This document shows, one piece after another, positions 52,883 to 64,000 of a stretch of DNA of 64,000 nt. Within the stretch, counting starts at the first letter, position 1. Each line of letters opens with the position of its first letter. Made by a program: the position numbers and the translations under genes. The notes under the pieces were generated by a model that saw nothing but the letters and a program-made list of their open reading frames with translations, was not told the origin of the DNA and did not search any database. This DNA is from Actinomycetales bacterium (GTDB taxonomy: Bacteria > Actinomycetota > Actinomycetes > Actinomycetales > Microbacteriaceae), in NCBI GenBank assembly GCA_017308515.1, contig JAFKEN010000009.1, positions 62,001 to 126,000 of the forward strand. The letters run 5' to 3'.

Positions 52883-53843
52883 GCGAGCCCGAGGCGCAGA
52901 AGGGATCCCCGATGGCCCCCGGCCTGACCCGCCCGCAGCGGCGGCTCGACCCCCGCGAGAGCGAGGCGGCCGAGCAGATGGCGGCCGTGCTCGTCGAGAG
53001 CCTGCCGTGGCTGCAGCGCTTCGCGGGCGCGACCATGGTCGTCAAGTTCGGCGGCAACGCGATGGTCGACGACGAGCTCAAGCGGGCCTTCGCGCAGGAC
53101 ATGGTGTACCTGCGCCACGTCGGCATCCGCCCCGTCGTCGTGCACGGCGGCGGCCCGCAGATCAGCGAGATGCTCGGCCGGCTCGGCATCGCGAGCGAGT
53201 TCCGCGGCGGCTACCGGGTGACGACCCCGGAGGCGATGGAGGTCGTGCGGATGGTGCTCACCGGGCAGGTGAGCCGCGAGCTCGTGAGCCTCATCAACGG
53301 CTTCGGCCCCTACGCCGCGGGCATCTCGGGCGAGGACGCGGGGCTGTTCCGCGGGCGGCGGCGCGGCGTCGAGATCGAGGGCCCCGACGGTGCCCGCGAG
53401 ACCGTCGACATCGGCCTGGTCGGCGATGTCGTGGCGGTCGACCCGGCGGCGGTGCTCGCGCAGATCGAGGCGGGGCGCATCCCCGTGATCTCCTCGATCG
53501 CGCCGGATGTCGACACCCCCGGTCAGTCGCTCAACGTCAACGCCGACTCGGCCGCCTCCGCGCTCGCGGTCGCCCTCGGCGCGCAGAAGCTCGTGATCCT
53601 GACCGACGTGGAGGGTCTGTACCGCGACTGGCCCGACCGGGAGTCGCTCCTGACCCACCTGACCGCCGCGGAGCTCGTCGAGCTGCTGCCGCGGCTCGAG
53701 TCGGGGATGATCCCGAAGATGGCGGCGTGCCTCGAAGCGGTCGAGGGCGGCGTGCCCAAGGCCGCGATCATCGACGGGCGGCGCCCGCACGCGATCCTGC
53801 TCGAGATCTTCACCGACGCCGGCATCGGCACGGAGGTGGTCGC

Positions 53844-53847
<4 letters not shown>
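52879..53847 (+). CDS. argB: Acetylglutamate kinase
   Basis: 322 residues from GTG 52879 (GTGA with argJ); ATG 52912 is an alternative. Phosphorylates N-acetylglutamate. Conserved [42 protein letters not shown] and [13 protein letters not shown]. The 40-residue N-terminal extension before the kinase core fits the hexameric, arginine-feedback-inhibited type. Confidence 0.95.
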
Positions 53848-56014
<2,167 letters not shown>

Positions 56015-56085
56015 GGGATGTCGCGGCGGCACCGCGGTCGCGCGGGCGCCGCGCGGGACCGGCGGTCAGCCGACGACCGCGCCGG

Positions 56086-58452
<2,367 letters not shown>

Positions 58453-58456
<4 letters not shown>

Positions 58457-59130
58457 GCGCCGCCCTCGACCTGAGCCGCCTCGCGACCGAGGTCGCCCCG
58501 CGGCTGCTGGGGGCCGTGCTGCACGGGCGCGGCGTCGCGGTGCGCCTCACCGAGGTCGAGGCGTACCTCGGCGAACGCGACCCCGGCTCGCACGCCTTCC
58601 GCGGCCGCACCCGCCGCAACGCCGTCATGTTCGGCCCGCCCGGCCGGCTCTACGTCTACTTCACGTACGGCATGCACGTGTGTGCGAACGTCGTCTGCTC
58701 GCCCGAGGGCGAGGCCACCGCGGTGCTGCTGCGCGCGGGGGAGGTCGTCGCGGGGCACGAGCTCGCGCGGCGGCGGCGCACGACCTCGCGCTCCGACGCG
58801 GATCTCGCGCGCGGCCCGGCGCGGCTGTGCGTCGCGCTCGGCATCCGTCTCGACGACGACGGGGCGGACCTCGGGATCGCCGGCGAGCCCGGCCCGAGCG
58901 GCGAGCCCGGCCCGAGCGGTGCGGGGGCGCCGGGGGACCGGCTGCGCCTGGAGCCGGGGGAGCCGGTCGCGCCCGCGCGCATCCGCCAGGGGCCGCGGAC
59001 GGGCGTCTCGGGCGAGGGCGGATCCGCGGCGTACCCGTGGCGGTTCTGGATCGAGGGCCAACCCAGCGTCTCGCCGTACCGCGCCCACACCCCGCGGCGG
59101 CGCCCGGCCGCTGTGCGCCGGCCGTCCTGA
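58453..59130 (+). CDS. mpg: DNA-3-methyladenine glycosylase (AAG/MPG family), probable CTG start
   Basis: 225 residues if read from CTG 58453, which overlaps the previous stop as CTGA. There is no ATG, GTG or TTG between that stop and the conserved [13 protein letters not shown] helix; the upstream in-frame ATG lies inside the neighbouring gene and would add nonsense sequence. Catalytic Glu in [10 protein letters not shown], then [22 protein letters not shown]. Removes alkylated purines from [17 protein letters not shown] insertion comes from an 18-base tandem repeat. Confidence 0.88.
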
Positions 59131-59179
59131 GCCGCCGGCCGGGCGCCGCCCGTCGTCCTGAAGCCGTCCCGACCGCCGG

Positions 59180-59185
59180 TACTCT
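59180..59185 (+). promoter_or_regulatory. -10 TACTCT of tyrS
   Basis: TACTCT seven bases before GTG 59193; leaderless pattern. Confidence 0.5.
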
Positions 59186-59192
59186 TGACCTC

Positions 59193-60497
59193 GTGTCTGC
59201 TCACTCCGCCGCGCTCGCCGCGCAGCGCAACGACGCCTCGTTCGAGGACGTCTGGGAGGAGCTGCTCTGGCGCGGCCTCGTGCACGTGTCGACCGATCCG
59301 GGCGAGCTGAAGAAGCTGCTCGCGGGGCCGCCGATCGTCTACTACTGCGGCTTCGATCCCACCGCGGTGAGCCTGCACCTGGGCAACCTCGTGCAGCTGC
59401 TCACCCTGCGGCGCCTGCAGTTGGCCGGCCATCGCCCGCTCGGCCTCGTCGGGGGGTCGACCGGCCTCATCGGCGACCCGAAGCCGACCGCCGAGCGCAC
59501 CCTCAACGACCGCGACACGGTCGCCGCCTGGGTCGACGCGCTGCGCGCGCAGATCGAGCGCTTCCTGAGCTTCGAGGGCGACAACGCCGCGCGGATCGTC
59601 AACAACCTCGACTGGACGGCGCCGATGAGCGCCATCGACTTCCTGCGCGACATCGGCAAGCACTACCGCGTCGGCACGATGCTCAAGAAGGACGCCGTCG
59701 CGGCACGGCTCAACTCCGAGTCGGGCATCAGCTACACCGAGTTCAGCTACCAGATCCTGCAGGGCCTCGACTTCCTGCACCTCTACCGCGAGTACGGCTG
59801 CCTGCTGCAGACCGGCGGCAGCGACCAGTGGGGCAACCTGACGAGCGGCACCGACCTCGTGCACCGCGCCGAAGGCGCGAGCGTGCACGCGATCGGCACG
59901 CCGCTCATCACCAACAGCGACGGCACCAAGTTCGGCAAGAGCGAGGGCAACGCGGTCTGGCTGGATGCGGAGCTCACGAGCCCCTACGCCTTCTACCAGT
60001 TCTGGCTCAACACCGACGACGGCGACGTCGTCGACCGGCTCAAGGTGTTCACCTTCCTCGACCGCGCCGCGATCTCCGAGCTCGAGGCCGCCGTCGCGTC
60101 CGAGCCGTTCAAGCGCGAGGCCCAGCGGGTGCTGGCCCGCGAGGTGACGGCGCTCGTGCACGGGCCGGAGGCGGTCGACGCCGCGATCGCGGCCTCCGAG
60201 GCGCTGTTCGGGCAGGGCGACCTCGCGGGGCTCGACGCCGCGACGCTCGCGGCCGCGGTGGCCGAGCTGCCGAGCGCCGAGGCGCCGGCCGGGCGTACCG
60301 TCGCGCAGCTCCTGGTCGACACCGGTCTCACGGCGAGCCTCGGCGAGGCGCGCCGCGCCATCGACCAGGGCGGCGTGTACCTCAACAACGTGCGGGTCGA
60401 CTCCGCCGAGCAGACGGCCGACGGCGCCGCGCTCGCGGGGGGGCTCGCGGTGCTGCGACGCGGCAAGAAGACCCTCGCGGGGATCCGCCTGGGGTAG
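59193..60497 (+). CDS. tyrS: Tyrosyl-tRNA synthetase
   Basis: 434 residues from GTG 59193. Class I synthetase: the HIGH-type motif is HLGN in VSLHLGNLVQL, the KMSKS-type motif is KFGKS, and the tyrosine site is YTEFSYQILQGLDF. A C-terminal S4 RNA-binding domain runs from about residue 370. Follows mpg as in other actinobacteria. Confidence 0.97.
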   Translation: MSAHSAALAAQRNDASFEDVWEELLWRGLVHVSTDPGELKKLLAGPPIVYYCGFDPTAVSLHLGNLVQLLTLRRLQLAGHRPLGLVGGSTGLIGDPKPTAERTLNDRDTVAAWVDALRAQIERFLSFEGDNAARIVNNLDWTAPMSAIDFLRDIGKHYRVGTMLKKDAVAARLNSESGISYTEFSYQILQGLDFLHLYREYGCLLQTGGSDQWGNLTSGTDLVHRAEGASVHAIGTPLITNSDGTKFGKSEGNAVWLDAELTSPYAFYQFWLNTDDGDVVDRLKVFTFLDRAAISELEAAVASEPFKREAQRVLAREVTALVHGPEAVDAAIAASEALFGQGDLAGLDAATLAAAVAELPSAEAPAGRTVAQLLVDTGLTASLGEARRAIDQGGVYLNNVRVDSAEQTADGAALAGGLAVLRRGKKTLAGIRLG

Positions 60498-60590
60498 CCG
60501 CCCATGACTGACCGCCGTGCCCCCGGCACGGCGCCCCCGGCGTGGATGACGGTCGACGCGCCGCTGTGGGAATCGCAGGAGATCTCGACG

Positions 60591-60596
60591 TAGGGT
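60591..60596 (+). promoter_or_regulatory. -10 TAGGGT of the Pro/Ala/Trp-rich protein gene
   Basis: TAGGGT about 30 bases before ATG 60627; here a short leader with AGGAGGGG binding site follows, unlike the leaderless genes. Confidence 0.5.
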
Positions 60597-60626
60597 CGAG
60601 GTACCGTCACGCCAGGAGGGGCAGCG

Positions 60627-63071
60627 ATGAACGGGACACCGGAGCAGGCGGGGGCCGACGAATTGGCGTCGGACCCGCGCGGGCGCCACGCCTCGCCGTG
60701 GGCCGGCACCTCGTACACGCCGCCGCCCATCGACGACATCGCCCCGCCCGCGGCACCGGAGGCGCCCGGCTGGGAGCCCCCGAGCATGCCCGCCGCGTGG
60801 GGGGCGCCCCCGCCGCCCGCGTCCGCCTCGCCGACCGCGCCCCCGCCGGCCGACCCGACCCCGGTCTCGGCCCCCGCCTGGGAGCCGCCTCCGGCCCCCG
60901 TGCCGCCCGCGGCCGCGCCGACCCCCGAGCCCCCTGCCGCCTCGACGCCTGAGTCCGGGCAGTCGGCCCCCGCCGGGCCGCCGCCGGCCCCCGCCGCCCC
61001 GCCCGCGTGGGCGCCCCCGGCCGCCGCCGACCCCTCCGCGGCGCCGGCTTCGGTCCCGCCGGCTGGCGTCCCGGCGGCTCCGCCGCCGCCCGCGTCGTGG
61101 GCGCCTCCCGCGCCCGGGTCGGGGGATCCGTCGACCGCTCCCGCGTGGCAGCCGCCCGCCGCGGCGCAGCCGGCACCCGACCCCGCGCCCGCGTGGCAGC
61201 CTCCCGCGGCGCCGGTCGCCCCGGCGCCGCCCGCCTGGCAGGCTCCGGCCGCGGACGCGCCGGTCGCTCCGGCGTGGCAGGCTCCGGCCGCCGAGACGCC
61301 CCCCGCTCCGGCGTGGCAGTCTCCCGCCGCGGAGGCGGCCGCCGCCCCGGCCTGGCAGCCGCCGGCGCCCTCCGACCCGCCGGCCGCACCGGCGTGGCAG
61401 CCTCCGCCGGCGGAAGCCCCGTCGGCCGCCTGGCAGCCTCCCGCCGCGGAGACGCCGGCCGCGGAGACGCCGGCCGCGCCCGCCTGGCAGCCGCCCCCCG
61501 CGGCGGAGCCGGTGGCGGCGCCGGCGTGGCAGCCGCCTCCCGCCGCCGCACCACCCGCTGGGCCGGCCGCCGAGCCGCCGCCCGCGCCCGCGTGGCAGCC
61601 GCCGCCCGCCGCGCCGCAGGACTCGCCGGCGTGGTCGTCGCCGGCCCCCGCTCCCGCCTGGCAGGCGCCGGACGCTGTGGCCGCGCCGTCGTGGCAGCCG
61701 CCCGCGGCCGAGAACCCGGTCGCGCCGACCTCGTGGGATCCGCCCGCGCCGCCGCCGCCCGCGTCGTGGGAGCCGCCCCCTCCCGTCGACGCGACTCCGC
61801 AGGCCTTCCCGAGCGGACCGGCCACGGCGTGGACCCCGCCGCCGGCGGCCGAGTGGCAGCCCGCCGCGCCGGGGGAGACCGGGGTCGTGGACGCCGAGAT
61901 CGTCGAGCCCGCGGCCGAGCCCGAGTCCGGGTCGACCCTCGAGTTCGACCCCTCGGTCGACGCGGTGTGGAGCCTCGCCGCCGACCAGGGCGGCGCCGAG
62001 GCGCCCGCCGAGCACTTCCCGGTCGACCAGGGCGGCGCGGAGGCGCCCGCCCGGCCGGGCCCCGACACCGACGCGATCGCGCACCTGTTCGGCGGCTTCG
62101 ACGACGCCGCCCCGAGCGGTGACGGGCCGCCGGCGGGCGACGCGTTCGGCTCCGCTCCGTCCACGCCGCCTCCCGGCGCGCCGGATCCGTCTGCGCACGG
62201 GCCCTTCGGGTCCGAACCGGTCGCGCCCGGCCCGTTCGCATTCGAACCGTCGGCCGAGCCGCCCCGGCTCGTCGAGCCCGAGAGCCCGGCGCCCGAGCTG
62301 CCACGAGGCGCCGCCGCGGGCGGCCCGCCCCCGGCGGACCCGCCGGTCGTCGTCGCCACCCCCGTCGAACCCGATCCGGGGGCGATCGCGACGCGCGAGC
62401 CCGCCCCCGAGGTCTTCAGCGGCGCGCGCGCGGGCGATCCCGATCCGGGGACGCGGGGCGATCTAACCGGCCTCGACGGTTCGGCCGCGGAGCACTACGC
62501 GCGACTCGACCGGGCGACGGTCCCCGAGTGGATCGCCTTCGCGGCGGCCTTCGTGCTCCCGCCCCTCGGCCTGATCGCGGGCATCGCCGCCGCGGTCGTG
62601 AGCTCGGTGCGGCGCGGGTGGGTGATCCGCCTCGATCGGGCGACGATCGTCGTCGCGGTCGTCATGAGCCTCGTGTTCGGCGTCGCGGGCTGGTTCGGCA
62701 AGCAGTACCTGGACGAGCAGGCCGCGTTCGACGAGACGGTCGCGGCGAGCGCGCAGTGGTGCCAGGCGATGGCCGACAACCCCGACCTCGCGGATTCGCC
62801 GACCTTCGGCTGGCCCGCCCCCGGTCCGACGATCGCCGAGTCGATCACCGAGGTGCAGACCTACATCGACTCGTGGACCGCGATCGCGGAGGTCGCGCCG
62901 TCCGGCGTGCGTCCCGAGGTCGACAAGATCACCGCGGCGGCGCAGGACATCCTGAACAACATCCAGACCGCACGTCTGGTCGATGACGCCTCCAACATCG
63001 CCGTCATGGAGTCGGTGCGCAAGAACTCCGGGATCCCGGCCTACCGGGAGACCTACTGCGGCGTGAACTGA
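60627..63071 (+). CDS. Large Pro/Ala/Trp-rich repeat protein with C-terminal membrane helices
   Basis: 814 residues. About the first 600 are low-complexity Pro/Ala/Glu with a degenerate repeat around PAWQPPAAE, placing a Trp every 8-18 residues between about residues 170 and 420. The C-terminal 200 residues fold normally: two membrane segments (about 631-652 and 668-688), then an extracytoplasmic domain with a Cys pair (QWCQAM, ETYCGVN). Function unknown. The repeat could span the cytoplasm as a flexible scaffold. AGGAGGGG precedes the ATG. Antisense and shifted open frames over the repeat are artefacts. Confidence 0.8.
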   Translation: MNGTPEQAGADELASDPRGRHASPWAGTSYTPPPIDDIAPPAAPEAPGWEPPSMPAAWGAPPPPASASPTAPPPADPTPVSAPAWEPPPAPVPPAAAPTPEPPAASTPESGQSAPAGPPPAPAAPPAWAPPAAADPSAAPASVPPAGVPAAPPPPASWAPPAPGSGDPSTAPAWQPPAAAQPAPDPAPAWQPPAAPVAPAPPAWQAPAADAPVAPAWQAPAAETPPAPAWQSPAAEAAAAPAWQPPAPSDPPAAPAWQPPPAEAPSAAWQPPAAETPAAETPAAPAWQPPPAAEPVAAPAWQPPPAAAPPAGPAAEPPPAPAWQPPPAAPQDSPAWSSPAPAPAWQAPDAVAAPSWQPPAAENPVAPTSWDPPAPPPPASWEPPPPVDATPQAFPSGPATAWTPPPAAEWQPAAPGETGVVDAEIVEPAAEPESGSTLEFDPSVDAVWSLAADQGGAEAPAEHFPVDQGGAEAPARPGPDTDAIAHLFGGFDDAAPSGDGPPAGDAFGSAPSTPPPGAPDPSAHGPFGSEPVAPGPFAFEPSAEPPRLVEPESPAPELPRGAAAGGPPPADPPVVVATPVEPDPGAIATREPAPEVFSGARAGDPDPGTRGDLTGLDGSAAEHYARLDRATVPEWIAFAAAFVLPPLGLIAGIAAAVVSSVRRGWVIRLDRATIVVAVVMSLVFGVAGWFGKQYLDEQAAFDETVAASAQWCQAMADNPDLADSPTFGWPAPGPTIAESITEVQTYIDSWTAIAEVAPSGVRPEVDKITAAAQDILNNIQTARLVDDASNIAVMESVRKNSGIPAYRETYCGVN

Positions 63072-63090
63072 GGCCACCAGCACCCGGTTC

Positions 63091-63119
63091 GGCCGGCGCG
63101 GGATCGCCCGCTCGGCCGG
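63091..63119 (+). terminator. Hairpin after the repeat-protein gene
   Basis: GCGGG / CCCGC stem with an ATCG loop (63098-63111), flanked by further GGCC-rich pairing. Weak evidence. Confidence 0.35.
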
Positions 63120-63166
63120 CCGGGAGGCCCCGGAACCGGCGCGACACGCCCGGGATGCGACCGAAT

Positions 63167-63196
63167 TTGGACAGCGCCGGAGAAGCCACGTACAGT
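63167..63196 (+). promoter_or_regulatory. rRNA promoter P1
   Basis: TTGGAC (63167-63172), 18-base spacer, TACAGT (63191-63196). Good match to actinobacterial housekeeping promoters. Confidence 0.65.
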
Positions 63197-63284
63197 CGTC
63201 CCTCGTCACCCCAAAGGTGCGGGAAGGCCGCAGAGCCTCCCGGCCTCAAGCGGGACACTCATCCGGAACCAGACCGGGCGCTCC

Positions 63285-63313
63285 TTGCCGGAGCGCGACG
63301 GCGGGACTACGAT
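63285..63313 (+). promoter_or_regulatory. rRNA promoter P2
   Basis: TTGCCG (63285-63290), 17-base spacer, TACGAT (63308-63313). Confidence 0.55.
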
Positions 63314-63390
63314 GAGGACTCCACACCGCGAGTCCGCGACATCGTTCGCGAGACGGGTCGACCGAGCAGGTCGGCAGCGAGCGGATGTGG

Positions 63391-63396
63391 TAAGTT
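63391..63396 (+). promoter_or_regulatory. Possible third rRNA promoter (-10 TAAGTT)
   Basis: TAAGTT in a local AT-rich step; no clear -35 at 16-18 bases. Confidence 0.35.
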
Positions 63397-63399
63397 AGG

Positions 63400-63656
63400 A
63401 CAGTTGCCCTGAAAACACTCCGGAGACGGAGCGCTTCAGGAGCGCCCGATCCTTGAGAACTCAACAGCGTGCACTATGTCGATGCCAAACAACCTCGACT
63501 CCTGATTCCGCTCCGGCGGATCGGGGGAGAGATTCCTTTGGATTGACGGATTGTCAGTAGACGATCCTTTCAGTCAGATCAACTCGCACGAGTCACCGGT
63601 TTTCCCGGTGGCGAGCGCAACGGATTCGCCGGCTCTTCGGAGTCGACGGCCAAGCC
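63400..63656 (+). promoter_or_regulatory. 16S rRNA leader
   Basis: About 260 bases, AT-richer than the coding DNA. It includes CTTGAGAACTCAACAGCGTG at 63453-63472, a sequence often seen before actinobacterial rRNA genes and possibly part of an antitermination or processing signal, and TTTGGATTGACGG further on. Open frames crossing it are not genes. Confidence 0.6.

Positions 63657-64000
<344 letters not shown>

Noticed and set aside
58656-62198. 1180-codon open frame antisense to mpg, tyrS and the repeat protein
   Set aside because: Arg/Gly low-complexity translation, no family resemblance, and it opposes tyrS whose identity is certain.

Overview
The window is about 64 kb of very GC-rich DNA from an actinobacterium. 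The protein sequences, the gene order and the start of the 16S rRNA gene at the right end all fit the family Microbacteriaceae; I cannot name the genus. Most of it is core chromosome. The order dapB, thyA, dapA, rnj, ftsK, pgsA, cinA-type gene, clgR, DUF3046, recA, recX, miaB, miaA, dapF, hflX, lexA is the conserved actinobacterial order also known from Mycobacterium tuberculosis. So is infC, rpmI, rplT, tsnR-type gene, pheS, pheT, argCJBDF, argH, mpg, tyrS.

Layout. 1-5113: end of a glycosidase gene with a LacI regulator, small membrane proteins, an M16 peptidase and a histidine phosphatase. 5332-12220: GNAT, dapB, an SDR epimerase, OsmC, a thioredoxin/DUF4395 pair, thyA-folA and a YHYH lipoprotein. 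12221-19542: a long inverted repeat and a decayed gene, then dapA, rnj, a tandem repeat, ftsK and pgsA. 19565-29211: pncC-like, clgR, DUF3046, recA-recX, miaB-miaA-dapF, an RNA methyltransferase and hflX. 29282-32423: a mesD-mesX pair (folate-independent methionine synthesis) with a divergent LysR regulator. 32504-38730: GNAT, lexA with a divergent SOS-controlled LysM division-inhibitor-like gene, hisC-hisB-hisH-priA and an SseB-like gene. 39452-40679: infC-rpmI-rplT. 40778-45310: a compact accessory operon. 45320-60497: 23S methyltransferase, pheST, the arginine cluster, mpg and tyrS. 60627-63071: a huge Pro/Ala/Trp-rich membrane protein. 63072-64000: rRNA promoters, leader and the first part of 16S rRNA.

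The strongest candidate for an undescribed system is the operon at 40825-45310: a phosphopantetheinyl transferase, a carrier protein, an acyl-CoA-dehydrogenase-like flavoprotein, a class II synthetase-like amino acid:carrier protein ligase, and a two-domain alpha/beta hydrolase with a Cys nucleophile. It sits between rplT and the tsnR-type gene. Every gene overlaps or nearly touches the next, and the set reads as a complete load-oxidise-release pathway for an amino acid tethered to a carrier protein.

Regulatory layer. About 25 genes have a TANNNT hexamer 5-10 nt before the start codon, the signature of leaderless transcription. Twice the TAG stop of the upstream gene is also the start of the next gene's -10. 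SOS boxes are clear at recA and lexA/LysM. infC starts with ATC, and two genes appear to start at CTG in 4-base CTGA overlaps.
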